A DNA stretch of 37,430 nucleotides from Planctomycetaceae bacterium (GTDB lineage Bacteria > Planctomycetota > Planctomycetia > Pirellulales > UBA1268). Below, in pieces: positions 6,475 to 15,104 of the stretch; position 1 is the stretch's first letter, and every line of letters begins with the position of its first letter. The DNA lies in contig WTHB01000180.1 in NCBI GenBank assembly GCA_011523305.1, forward strand, positions 1-37,430. The letters run 5' to 3'. The position numbers and the translations under genes are program-made. The notes beneath the pieces are model-generated. The model was not told where the DNA came from, ran no database searches, and saw nothing but the letters and a program-made list of their open reading frames with translations.

Positions 6475-8127
6475 TCACCCGGCCGGCGGGAAGAAGCGAT
6501 CGAGCGTCTGGCGACGTGGCGGGCTGGTGAGTAGCGACACGACGATCATCGCCACCGTGGACACTGTGATCATGGCTGCCACCGGCATGAGTTGCCACCA
6601 GCCGTCGGCGTCGATTACGGCTGGCACCGGCAGGTTCACGGTAAAGTCAGGCTGTGCCGCGAAGTCAGAAGCGGCAAACAGCCACAGCCAGCTGCCGGCA
6701 GCAGCTATCACGCAGGCATAGGCGCCGGCACGCGTCAGCCGTGGCCAATAGAGGGCGGCAACGATCAGCGGGAAGAGGCTGGAGAAGCCGCTGAAACACC
6801 AGACCCCGAGCGTGAACACTCGGCGGGGTTCCGCCAGGCTCAGGGCGTAGGTCACTGCCACGATTGCGATGATGAACAGGCGGGCCACCAGAAGTTCCTG
6901 CTGGTCGGAGAGCCGCTTCTCGCCCCGCAAGGGCTGCACGACATCTTCGGTGAACATCGTGCCGAGGCAGAGGAACTGGCTATCCAGCGAGGACATGATC
7001 GCCGCCAGGATGCCCGCTGTCAGTAGTCCTCCCAACACCGGGCCGGCCAGTTTCTGTACCAAGAACGGCAGCACGGCGTTGGGGTTAGCGGCAACGGGTG
7101 GTGGAATGCTGATCAGATCACTGGTCGCCCATACGCCAATCAGGACGCAGGGAACCCAGACGATCGCAATAAAGACCGGATGGGCGACGACCGGTAATTT
7201 GAAACTGGCAGCGCTCCGGGCAGTCAGCCAGTGCTGAAAGAGGTGGGGGAACATCCCAACGCTCAGAGGCACGAACATGTAGGTGAAGAACTTCTCGGGT
7301 GGAATGTGCAGCCGCGTCAGTTTCTCCGGCGGGATGGCGACGCTGGCTGCCTGCAGGCTTGCCCAGAAACTCGGCTGGCCTCCTAATTTCCAGGCGATGA
7401 CCACAAAGGTGACCACCCCCAGGATCATGAAGAACAGGGTCTGGAAGGTGTTGGCCCAGGCGGTGCCCCGCATGCCACCGAGGAAGACGTAGATCAGCAC
7501 GATGCCACAGATGGCCAGCGAGGCCACCGGCTTGGGAAGGCCTCCCTGTGAGCCATAGAGAAAGCTGGGGGGCTGATCCGGCGTGTTGGGATTGCTTCCC
7601 TGCTCGAGGAATGCCGGGAAGGTGCCCTCTGCGAAGGTGCCACCTACGACCTGTCCGTTCACGATGCGACCGGCAGTCACCTTGTTGATGACGGTGCCCG
7701 AGGCCATCACGCCAATGAGCAGGTAGGGGATGACCAGGCCCACCAGCACCGGGAAAAGCAGGGCACCAATCCAGCGGCTCTCGAGGCGGTCCCGAAAGAA
7801 TTGCACCTGCGTGCGATAGCCGTGGGCCTTGCCGAGTTTCCAAACCTTCACACCGAGCAGAAAGAAGCACAGTGAGTGGATGATGCCACTGGAACTGGCC
7901 AGCATGCCATAGACCCCCACACCCTCTTTAAAAGCCTCGCCGGTTGATCCAACAAGGGCGAAGGCTGTCATGGTGGTGCCAAAGATCGACATCAGCAACA
8001 GGAATGGACCGATCGAATGGCTGGCCAGCATGTAGTCTTGGCTGGTGCCACGGAACAAACGGCTAGCGCCAATGCCCAACAGCAGCAAAAGCCCGAGGTA
8101 GCCTGCGATGATCAACAGCTGGGTCAT
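6475..8127 (-). CDS. Sodium:solute symporter (SSS family)
   Basis: 550 residues, a normal length for this family. It has about 13 hydrophobic helices, beginning LLIIAGYLGLLLLLGIG, and family features such as MLASHSIGPFLLLMSIFGTTMTAFALVGSTGEAFKEG near the N-terminus (first and second helices) and GILAAIMSSLDSQFL in the eighth/ninth helix, the SSS Na+ site signature region. It should couple sodium entry to import of an organic solute; substrate cannot be told from sequence (the nearest look is the PanF/proline-type group). A long extracellular loop with FAEGTFPAFLEQGSNPNTPDQPP sits around residue 185. The start overlaps the stop of the small upstream membrane gene by 4 bases, implying coupled translation. 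Confidence 0.9.
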   Translation of the reverse strand: MTQLLIIAGYLGLLLLLGIGASRLFRGTSQDYMLASHSIGPFLLLMSIFGTTMTAFALVGSTGEAFKEGVGVYGMLASSSGIIHSLCFFLLGVKVWKLGKAHGYRTQVQFFRDRLESRWIGALLFPVLVGLVIPYLLIGVMASGTVINKVTAGRIVNGQVVGGTFAEGTFPAFLEQGSNPNTPDQPPSFLYGSQGGLPKPVASLAICGIVLIYVFLGGMRGTAWANTFQTLFFMILGVVTFVVIAWKLGGQPSFWASLQAASVAIPPEKLTRLHIPPEKFFTYMFVPLSVGMFPHLFQHWLTARSAASFKLPVVAHPVFIAIVWVPCVLIGVWATSDLISIPPPVAANPNAVLPFLVQKLAGPVLGGLLTAGILAAIMSSLDSQFLCLGTMFTEDVVQPLRGEKRLSDQQELLVARLFIIAIVAVTYALSLAEPRRVFTLGVWCFSGFSSLFPLIVAALYWPRLTRAGAYACVIAAAGSWLWLFAASDFAAQPDFTVNLPVPAVIDADGWWQLMPVAAMITVSTVAMIVVSLLTSPPRRQTLDRFFPPAG

Positions 8128-8351
8128 CGTGCATCGTCTCCTGAGGCTGACGCGGCAGGATCGTCACCGGGCCAGCAGACGCGGGTGGCCAGGAACCAGG
8201 TGCCGGCCGCTGCCAGCGAGATGCCGGCGTGATAGGCCAACGCGACAGGAAGGAAGCCCCAGACGAGCGTGGTGTCGTCCCAGAACCAGATGTCCTGATG
8301 GGCGATGATCAGGAGGACCACGAGAGCCCAGACGCCGTGCGCGGGTTTCAT
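8124..8351 (-). CDS. Small membrane protein, DUF3311-like, symporter partner
   Basis: 75 residues with two hydrophobic segments (VWALVVLLIIAHQDIWFW and FLPVALAYHAGISLAAAGTWFLAT). Small two-helix DUF3311-type proteins are commonly found just before sodium:solute symporters, and this one overlaps the symporter start by 4 bases (ATGA). The assignment to DUF3311 rests on size, topology and context rather than on a sharp motif. The start is taken at the ATG at 8351; a TTG at 8366 would add five residues but has no ribosome site. Confidence 0.65.
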   Translation of the reverse strand: MKPAHGVWALVVLLIIAHQDIWFWDDTTLVWGFLPVALAYHAGISLAAAGTWFLATRVCWPGDDPAASASGDDAR

Positions 8352-8444
8352 TGGAGGAATGTCCAAAGGAAATGAAATCGTCCCGACCGACCCTAGTTGT
8401 ATCGCGTCATCGTGATCGCGAACAGGCAGCGGCAGGTGGCTGGC

Positions 8445-8873
8445 TCATTCGGTCAGAATCGTTCGGGGTGGGCGGGGGGTGTCGTCGGGAAGGGTCGGTA
8501 CCGTGGCAATTACGTAGACGCCGATGCAGACCGCCCCGAGTGCGACATATTTCAGCCAGCCTGGCAGGCTGTTGAGCAAGAGGCTCGAGATGACAACGGC
8601 AGCCACCAAGCCAAGTGTTCGATACTTTACGGTCCGGCGAATGCCCCGGTATTCGTGCCAGTCGTCCAGGGTTGGGCCGAACCAGCGAGAACGATGCAGC
8701 CAGGCATGAATCCGCGGCGAGCCGCGGTAGAAGCACCAGCTGGCCAGTAGCAGAAAGGGGGTGGTTGGCAGCAGGGGCAGCACGGCCCCAATGACGGCAA
8801 AGCCGACGCAGATCCAGCCGCCGACCACGAACAAAAAGCTTTTCAGCGAGTCTCTGGTTGGCCGCATGTCCAT
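8445..8873 (-). CDS. YbaN/DUF454 inner-membrane protein
   Basis: 142 residues. The DUF454 core is clear: GAVLPLLPTTPFLLLASWCFYRGSPRIHAWL, followed by FGPTLDDWHEYRGI and a conserved RTVKYRTLG. There are three to four hydrophobic helices (about residues 12-46 and 85-125). The E. coli relative YbaN is an inner-membrane protein without a settled function. The start at 8873 has GGGAG about 8 bases upstream. It is on the same strand as the symporter pair but 93 bases upstream of it, and diverges from fba. Confidence 0.87.
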   Translation of the reverse strand: MDMRPTRDSLKSFLFVVGGWICVGFAVIGAVLPLLPTTPFLLLASWCFYRGSPRIHAWLHRSRWFGPTLDDWHEYRGIRRTVKYRTLGLVAAVVISSLLLNSLPGWLKYVALGAVCIGVYVIATVPTLPDDTPRPPRTILTE

Positions 8874-8998
8874 CCCTGTTTCTCCCGGTTTGCCGCCCAG
8901 GCGACTCCCGCTGGAAGGGATTTTAGCACGAGGGCCGATCCCGTATGCTGTGGGGGAATTGACCGTTCCCTTTCACCCCGCTGACGGAGAGTCTTCCT

Positions 8999-10036
8999 AT
9001 GCCCCTGGTTCCCCTGCGTATCCTGCTCGATCATGCTGCCGAGAATGATTACGGACTGGCTGCCTTCAATGTCAACAACATGGAGCAGATTCAGGCGATC
9101 ATGGAGGCGGCGAAAGAGACTGACTCGCCCGTCATCATCCAGGCCTCTCGGGGGGCCCGCTCGTATAGCCAGGACAACTACCTGCGGCATCTGATGCTCG
9201 CCGCCGCCGAACTCTATCCGACCATTCCCGTCGCGATGCACCAGGATCATGGCAACTCACCCGCCACCTGTGCCAGTGCGATCGACAATGGCTTCACGAG
9301 CGTCATGATGGACGGGTCGCTTGAGGAAGACGGAAAGACACCTGCTGACTTCGACTACAACGTCAAGGTGACGGCAGAGGTGGTCAAGCAGGCCCATGCC
9401 CGGGGTGTTTCAGTCGAGGGAGAACTGGGCTGTCTTGGGTCGCTCGAAAGCGGGCAGGGCGAGGCCGAGGATGGCCATGGTGCCGAGGGTGTCCTCTCGC
9501 ACGATCAGTTGCTGACCGATCCCGATGAGGCTGCCCGTTTTGTGGAGGCGACTGGGGTGGATGCCCTTGCTGTCGCGATCGGCACCAGTCACGGTGCCTA
9601 CAAGTTCAGCCGCAAGCCAGACGGTGACGTCTTGGCCATGAAGCGGATCGAGGAGATTCATGCCAAACTGCCAAACTGTCATCTGGTGATGCACGGTTCG
9701 TCAAGTGTTCCCCAGGAGCTGCAGGACATCATCAATCAGTATGGCGGGAAGATGCCGCAGACCTATGGCGTGCCGGTCGAAGAGATTCAGCGGGGAATCA
9801 AGAACGGTGTCCGGAAAATCAACGTCGACACCGACTGCCGTATGGCCATCACGGGTGCGATCCGGAAGGTCCTCAGCGAGTCTCCGGAGAAGTTTGATCC
9901 GCGGGATTACCTAAAGCCGGCCCGGGCCGCGATGCAGAAGGTCTGTGCCGAACGCATGGTGCAGTTTGGCCAAGCCGGGAATGCCGGCAGGGTGCCGGTC
10001 ATCTCCCTGGAAGAGATGGCGAAACGCTACGGCTGA
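8999..10036 (+). CDS. fba: Class II fructose-1,6-bisphosphate aldolase, Calvin-cycle subtype
   Basis: 345 residues, the length of the CbbA-like subtype of class II aldolase. It cleaves fructose-1,6-bisphosphate to dihydroxyacetone phosphate and glyceraldehyde-3-phosphate, using zinc. Seen in the sequence: [10 protein letters not shown] with the catalytic Asp83 and zinc ligand His84, VEGELGCLG with Glu142, IGTSHGAYK with His198, VMHGSSS with His232, and NVDTDCRMA binding the phosphate end. GGAG lies about 9 bases before the ATG. It is monocistronic by context: a divergent gene lies upstream and a strong hairpin (10115-10147) downstream. Confidence 0.96.
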   Translation: MPLVPLRILLDHAAENDYGLAAFNVNNMEQIQAIMEAAKETDSPVIIQASRGARSYSQDNYLRHLMLAAAELYPTIPVAMHQDHGNSPATCASAIDNGFTSVMMDGSLEEDGKTPADFDYNVKVTAEVVKQAHARGVSVEGELGCLGSLESGQGEAEDGHGAEGVLSHDQLLTDPDEAARFVEATGVDALAVAIGTSHGAYKFSRKPDGDVLAMKRIEEIHAKLPNCHLVMHGSSSVPQELQDIINQYGGKMPQTYGVPVEEIQRGIKNGVRKINVDTDCRMAITGAIRKVLSESPEKFDPRDYLKPARAAMQKVCAERMVQFGQAGNAGRVPVISLEEMAKRYG

Positions 10037-10350
10037 GTTGTGGGTGCCTTGGCGTTGGGGCCACGGCTTTCGTTGTTTGCCACCCATGACGCCACTCCAT
10101 GAAAAATGGTCCAACCGGGTGGCCGCACGGTTTGTGCGGCCACCCGGGGATGACCCGGCGGAGTGGGCTTGGGCCTATAGTTTGCAGTTCAGTACCCCGG
10201 GGAAAGAACCCTTCGGCACCCCGAGGAAGCCCCCTCGGATTCTGCCGCGATTTCCGGGCCGAAATGCCCGTTGTGACCGTTGCCCAGTCGGCCTATCATC
10301 CCTCCCCCCTAGGTGGGTCGCCCGTGAAAACCGCGGACAGGAGGATGACG
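10037..10350 (+). other. Intergenic region between fba and kdsD
   Basis: 314 bases with no supported gene. It contains the 14-bp hairpin at 10115-10147, and a TATAGT hexamer at 10176-10181 that could be a -10 element for kdsD, although no good -35 is seen in front of it. Confidence 0.5.
10115..10147 (+). terminator. 14-bp GC-rich hairpin downstream of fba
   Basis: CCGGGTGGCCGCAC (10115-10128) pairs perfectly with 10134-10147 around a GGTTT loop. There is no T tract, so it is either a T-less terminator or an mRNA-stabilising hairpin 79 bases past the fba stop. Confidence 0.55.
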
Positions 10351-11370
10351 GTGGCTGAAATGACCGATGTGGCATTGCTTGAACAGGGGCAACAGATCCT
10401 CAAGGCCGAGGCGGCGGCCGTCGCCCAGGCGGCTGAGACGCTCGACGAGGCCTTCTGTTGGGCCGCTCGGTTGCTTCACCACTGCACCGGCAGTGTGGTC
10501 GTGACAGGCATGGGCAAGGCGGGGTTGGTCGGCAGGAAAATTGCCGCCACGCTGGCCTCGACCGGCACGCCGAGTCATTACCTGCATCCCGCCGAGGCGA
10601 TGCATGGCGATCTGGGAGTGCTCCGGCGAGATGATCTCGTGCTCGCCTTTTCGCAGTCGGGCGAAACCGACGAAGTAACGCAAATTCTGCCCCATATTCG
10701 GACGCGGGGCATCAGCCTGATTGCCGTCACGGCTCGGGCAGACAGCACGCTTGGCCGTGCGGCTGACGTGGTGGTGGGGACCGGACGTCTTGGGGAGGCT
10801 GATCCACTTGGCATGGCTCCAAGCACCAGCACGACCGTGATGCTTGCCCTGGGCGATAGCCTTGCGTTGGTGGCGAGCGTCCTGCGGGGCTTCAGTCATG
10901 ATGACTTTGCAGCCCGTCACCCGGGCGGCAGCTTGGGAATGCGGCTGCTCCGCGTCGAGGATGCGATGCGGCCCTTGGAACGTTGCCGCACCGCCAGCCC
11001 CGATGAGACGGTCCGCAGCGTGTTTGCACGTCCGCTCCCCGATCGGCGGACCGGTGCGGTCATGATCATCGCTGCGACTGGTCGGCTTGAGGGCATCTTC
11101 ACCGACAGCGACCTCGCCCGACTGTTTGAACATCGGCATGATCACGCTCTCGACCGCCCCATCGGTGACGTCATGACAAAGCAGCCCGCCTGTGCGCGGC
11201 AGGGGAGTCGGCTCGAAGAGGCGATTGCCATCCTGGAACGCCGCCGCCTCAGTGAACTGCCAGTGGTCGATAAGGCTGGCCGGCCCTGTGGCCTGATTGA
11301 CGTCGTTGACCTTGTCGGTGTGGAAGTGGCCCACGCCGACGGGGCAGCAGCTCGTGGGGTGGCAGCCTGA
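10351..11370 (+). CDS. kdsD: Arabinose-5-phosphate isomerase, KdsD/KpsF/GutQ family
   Basis: 339 residues as SIS domain plus two CBS domains, the standard KdsD layout (about 328 aa). It interconverts ribulose-5-phosphate and arabinose-5-phosphate, the first step to Kdo. The SIS domain shows VVTGMGKAGLVGRKIAATLASTGTPS, HPAEAMHGDLG and AFSQSGETDEV; the CBS pair begins near VEDAMRPL and VMTKQPACARQG. The start is uncertain: AGGAGG at 10339-10344 sits 6 bases before the GTG at 10351, which is chosen, while the ATG at 10345 directly abuts it and the ATG at 10360 is 15 bases away. kdsC follows 104 bases downstream. Confidence 0.93.
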   Translation: MAEMTDVALLEQGQQILKAEAAAVAQAAETLDEAFCWAARLLHHCTGSVVVTGMGKAGLVGRKIAATLASTGTPSHYLHPAEAMHGDLGVLRRDDLVLAFSQSGETDEVTQILPHIRTRGISLIAVTARADSTLGRAADVVVGTGRLGEADPLGMAPSTSTTVMLALGDSLALVASVLRGFSHDDFAARHPGGSLGMRLLRVEDAMRPLERCRTASPDETVRSVFARPLPDRRTGAVMIIAATGRLEGIFTDSDLARLFEHRHDHALDRPIGDVMTKQPACARQGSRLEEAIAILERRRLSELPVVDKAGRPCGLIDVVDLVGVEVAHADGAAARGVAA

Positions 11371-11474
11371 CAGGGGCTGACACTGGTCCTTTCAAACCAC
11401 CAGCATCGTGTTCGTCGGGGCACTGCCAGTCACGTGCCGACCACTCCGTTTTTTCGCCCTGTGCAGAGAAGCCG

Positions 11475-12026
11475 ATGATCAGTGACGAGTCAGACCCTGT
11501 TTGTGACGCTGCTGCTGCCGTTAGGCTGTTGCTGCTCGACTGCGATGGCGTGTTGACGGATGGCGGAGTGACGTGGACAGAAGATGGGGTAGAGCAGAAG
11601 ACCTTCAACATCCGCGATGGCCTCGGGATCAAACTCTGGCAGCGGGCGGGAGGGCGAGTCGGCATCATCACCGGCCGTTGCAGTCGGGTCGTGCAGTGGC
11701 GAGCCACGGAATTGGGCATCGATTTCGTTCGGCAGGGCGTTGGCGACAAGCTTCAGGTGGCTCGGGAACTGCTTGATGCCTGTGGGCTTGATTGGCCAGC
11801 AGCCGTTTTTGTGGGGGATGATCTGCCAGACCTGCCGGTCATCCGTCGGGTTGGCGTTGGCGTGGCAGTCGCCGATGCCTGCGCTGAGGTGCGGGCAACT
11901 GCCGATCTGGTGACGCAACTTCCCGGAGGTCGTGGCGCCGTCCGGGAAACGGTCGAGCGACTCCTGCGGGCCCGGGGGTGCTGGGAGGAACTCATCAGCC
12001 ACTACCGCGGAGACGGAATCGCCTGA
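11475..12026 (+). CDS. kdsC: Kdo-8-phosphate phosphatase (HAD family)
   Basis: 183 residues, matching KdsC length. It hydrolyses 3-deoxy-D-manno-octulosonate 8-phosphate to Kdo. HAD motif I is LLLLDCDGVLTDGG with Asp22 and Asp24, motif II is GIITGR, motif III includes the Lys of GDKLQVA, and motif IV is VGDDLPDLPV. It has no cap insertion, like other KdsC proteins that form tetramers. It lies directly behind kdsD and its TGA stop overlaps the ATG of the next gene (TGATG), so the three genes are very probably one operon for the LPS core. Confidence 0.93.
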   Translation: MISDESDPVCDAAAAVRLLLLDCDGVLTDGGVTWTEDGVEQKTFNIRDGLGIKLWQRAGGRVGIITGRCSRVVQWRATELGIDFVRQGVGDKLQVARELLDACGLDWPAAVFVGDDLPDLPVIRRVGVGVAVADACAEVRATADLVTQLPGGRGAVRETVERLLRARGCWEELISHYRGDGIA

Positions 12027-15000
12027 TGGAACAGCGGTTCGGACGCACTGTGCGGGTGTTTCTGGTCGTGCTGGCCGCAGCAGGACTTTACCGGCTGGCC
12101 ATCGTGCCGTGGGTCGAGCCCCGCTACCGTGAGTCGGGGGGCACGGCAGAACTGACGCCGGAGCAGGTGGCGGCGATTCGGGCTCGGGCCGATCGGCGGC
12201 TCGATCGGATCAGGCAACTGTTTCCACCCGGAGCCTGGGAACATGACGAGCCGATTGTGATGGAAAGTCGGGGCATGCGGCTGCTGTTCAAACAGTACCA
12301 CTCCCTGCCCGATGGCCGCGTCAACCTGGCGCCCTGCACCCTGGTGGTGCTGCCTGATGGACAGCGACGGGCTGCCGGGGATGCCGGCCGGACCGTGGTA
12401 ATGCGAGCACCACAGGGGGCTGTTCTGGAGTTTGACGAACCGCTCGATCTGCGGGCAGGGCGGCTGGCCCGGCTCATCGGGGGCAGCCTCCGCGGTCAGG
12501 TGACGGTTCGGGGAACTCCCAGTTCAGCGGAGAGTCAGGACGATCTGGAGGTTGTGACCCGCGACCTCGAACTCAACGAGTTTGAAATCCGCACGAATGA
12601 AAAAGTTGAGTTTCGGTACGGGCGGTCGACCGGACGAGGCCGGGGCCTGGTCGCCACGCTGCTGCCGCAGCCGGACGGATCGGGACGTGGTCCCAACATC
12701 GGTGGTGTCGATACGATTCGGCTGGAACGTGAGGTGGAACTACGTCTGGAAGGGGCTGCAACGACGCTGCTGCCAGAAACGGATGCTGCCGGGGCGTCGA
12801 CCCAAGCGTTGCCGGTGCTGGTGACCTGCACCGGCAACCTCACCACCAACCTATCGGCCAATGTGATCACGCTTGAAGATGCTGTTGAGGTGCGGCGGGG
12901 TGAGGTCGAGCAGGGGGGGGACAGGCTGTCCTGCCATGTGCTGGCAATCATGCTGGGAAACCCGCCGGAGGCTGCTGGCAACGGTAACTCATCCGGTGGG
13001 CTGCAGGTGACCGAGATCCAGGCCAGCGGAACGCCGGCAGTGGTCCAGAGTGGTGCGGCGGGGCTTGAGGTCCGCACTGAACGCTTGGGCTACGAGGTCC
13101 AGACGCGGCGGATTCTCCTCGATGGCGATATGCCGGTGTCGGTGGTTGCCAACGGTCTCGAGATGGAGGCCAAATCGATCGACTACACCCCCGGTCCGAA
13201 GCGTTCTCCCGGTTCCTTGATGGCGGTCGGGCCTGGCTGGCTACGAGCCATGGGGTCGCGGCCACCGGCGGTTGAAACCCGCTGGCAGAAATGGCTGCGG
13301 GTGCGTCCTGATGAGCAGGGGCATGTGGCCTCGTTGGCAGGCCAGGCAGAGGTTGCCGTCGATGCTCAGGGCCGCCTGAGTGGTGCTGAGATGCATCTCT
13401 GGTTTCAGCAGCAGAACGCAGAGCCAGCGGCACCTACCAGCCAGGGGCTGCCCAATCCGGCGTCCCTGCGGCCTTTGCGAATGCTGGTCCGCGGAGTGGT
13501 TGAGGTCGATGTTCCCGAGGTAGCCGCCCGGACCGACCGGATGGAACTTTGGTTCCGACAGGTGGCAGGATCCCCGTCGCCTGTCAGTGAGCCTGCTGCT
13601 ACACCACCGCCTGCTCCGGCAGCTGGCAGTGCCCCGACACAACCCCAGCCGAGCCGACCCCGCGCTGCTGCAGTTCGCCGTCCCCCCACAACCATTCGGC
13701 CACCGGCGGCAGCGGCCCGCAAACTGCTGGCAACCGGTGATCTGATTCGGGGGCTGGTGGTGCTCTCGCCGGATCGCAATGAACTCGAAGAGATGTCCCT
13801 GGAAGGGCAGGTGCAACTGGTTGAGCAAGTGACTGGTGAGGCGGTTGCTGGGGGTGGAATCGATATCCGCGGCGATCAACTCCAGGTCACTCGGCCAACC
13901 CGCTTCGATGCGCGAGCGATCGTCTCGGGACGGCCGGCCACGGTGCATGCTGAAAAACTGGATTTGGAGGGTCCGCTCATCGAATTCGACCGGGGGCGGA
14001 ACCACGTGACAGTCGATGGTGGTGGCCAGCTCACCGTGCCAGTTCCCGGAGGTGCTGGCCTTGAGGCGTTGGGAGTGTTGGGTGGAGGCGGGCCCCGTCC
14101 GCAGGCTCAGCCGACAGCCGACGAACCGCTCGCCATCACCTGGCAAGGGCGGATGGATTTTGACGGACAGACGGCCCGTTTTGTGGATCGCGTTCAGACC
14201 GGCAGCGGGGGGACATCCCTGCATGCAGGGTCGCTCGACTGCATCTTCACCCAGCCACTTTCATTTGATCAGCAGAGGCAGACAGGTGGATCACAGCCGA
14301 CCGATGTTGCTCGCATTGCCTGCGGGAAGGGCGTGCGGATTGATAGCAAAACCGAGGTTGCGGGCAGGGTCGATTCAGAAGAACACCTCTTTGTACGAGA
14401 CCTGTTCTTTGATCGACGTTCCGGCGACGTGCGGGGTACCGGGCCCGGTCGACTGACCAGCACTCGACGGGGTGGCGGCGGCTTGCCGTTGGGAACGACG
14501 AATCTGCCGGGAGGTTCGCCCGCAGTTCCTGCGGAATCTGCTCCGCTGGCCACAGCCGATCCCAACGGGATTACTTTCCTTGGGGTCGACTTCCAACGGG
14601 GCTTCACCGGCAACATGAACCGGCGGCAGTTGGAATTTCAGCAGCGGGTGGAAACCATCTGGGGACCGGTATCGCATTGGGAAGAGAGCCTCGATCTGCA
14701 TGCTCCGGGGGGGCTTCCTGAACAGGTTGTCGCCGTGACCAGCGATGTGCTGGCCGTTGGCCAGACACCCCCGGTTCCCGGTCGGGATACTCGGACGATT
14801 GAACTCTCGGCAGGCGGAAACGTGCTGGTTGAAGGGGCGGCCTTTACGGCCCGTAGTGCCCGGCTGTCCTACAGCGAGATGAAGGACCTGTTGGTCTTTG
14901 AGGGAGATGGCCGGACCGATGCACAGTTGTTTCGCCAGGATCGCATTGGCGGGCCAACATCGAGTGCCTCTGCAGGCAAGATTCTTTACTGGCGGCAGCA

Positions 15001-15100
15001 CAACCGGGTTGAGGTGCAGGACGCACGGTATCTCGACTTTGAGCAACTTGGCGGGGGGGGCGGCCTGCCGAGTTTTCCGGGGACGACCCCACCACGCTGA
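12026..15100 (+). CDS. Very large LptC/LptA(OstA)-like fusion protein
   Basis: 1,024 residues with one N-terminal membrane helix (about residues 9-28) and the rest predicted periplasmic. Residues 177-208 (TRDLELNEFEIRTNEKVEF ... GRGL) resemble the beta-jellyroll of LptC. Several later stretches resemble OstA/LptA repeats: about 277-310, 591-622 (LEGQVQLVEQ ... IRGDQLQV) and 927-963 (GGNVLVEGAAFTARSARLSY...LVFEGDG). A Pro/Ala-rich linker lies at about 516-565. LptC is about 190 aa and LptA about 185 aa, so this is far larger than either. Translation is coupled to kdsC. The role proposed is a trans-periplasmic LPS bridge; this is inference from position and weak motif likeness. Confidence 0.72.
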   Translation: MEQRFGRTVRVFLVVLAAAGLYRLAIVPWVEPRYRESGGTAELTPEQVAAIRARADRRLDRIRQLFPPGAWEHDEPIVMESRGMRLLFKQYHSLPDGRVNLAPCTLVVLPDGQRRAAGDAGRTVVMRAPQGAVLEFDEPLDLRAGRLARLIGGSLRGQVTVRGTPSSAESQDDLEVVTRDLELNEFEIRTNEKVEFRYGRSTGRGRGLVATLLPQPDGSGRGPNIGGVDTIRLEREVELRLEGAATTLLPETDAAGASTQALPVLVTCTGNLTTNLSANVITLEDAVEVRRGEVEQGGDRLSCHVLAIMLGNPPEAAGNGNSSGGLQVTEIQASGTPAVVQSGAAGLEVRTERLGYEVQTRRILLDGDMPVSVVANGLEMEAKSIDYTPGPKRSPGSLMAVGPGWLRAMGSRPPAVETRWQKWLRVRPDEQGHVASLAGQAEVAVDAQGRLSGAEMHLWFQQQNAEPAAPTSQGLPNPASLRPLRMLVRGVVEVDVPEVAARTDRMELWFRQVAGSPSPVSEPAATPPPAPAAGSAPTQPQPSRPRAAAVRRPPTTIRPPAAAARKLLATGDLIRGLVVLSPDRNELEEMSLEGQVQLVEQVTGEAVAGGGIDIRGDQLQVTRPTRFDARAIVSGRPATVHAEKLDLEGPLIEFDRGRNHVTVDGGGQLTVPVPGGAGLEALGVLGGGGPRPQAQPTADEPLAITWQGRMDFDGQTARFVDRVQTGSGGTSLHAGSLDCIFTQPLSFDQQRQTGGSQPTDVARIACGKGVRIDSKTEVAGRVDSEEHLFVRDLFFDRRSGDVRGTGPGRLTSTRRGGGGLPLGTTNLPGGSPAVPAESAPLATADPNGITFLGVDFQRGFTGNMNRRQLEFQQRVETIWGPVSHWEESLDLHAPGGLPEQVVAVTSDVLAVGQTPPVPGRDTRTIELSAGGNVLVEGAAFTARSARLSYSEMKDLLVFEGDGRTDAQLFRQDRIGGPTSSASAGKILYWRQHNRVEVQDARYLDFEQLGGGGGLPSFPGTTPPR

Positions 15101-15104
15101 ACCA

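Noticed and set aside
10309-11334. Open frame of 341 codons on the minus strand
   Set aside because: Antisense shadow of kdsD, with no recognisable domain.
13241-14224. Open frame of 327 codons on the minus strand
   Set aside because: Antisense to the LptC/LptA-like gene; its composition mirrors the real frame and no motif is seen.
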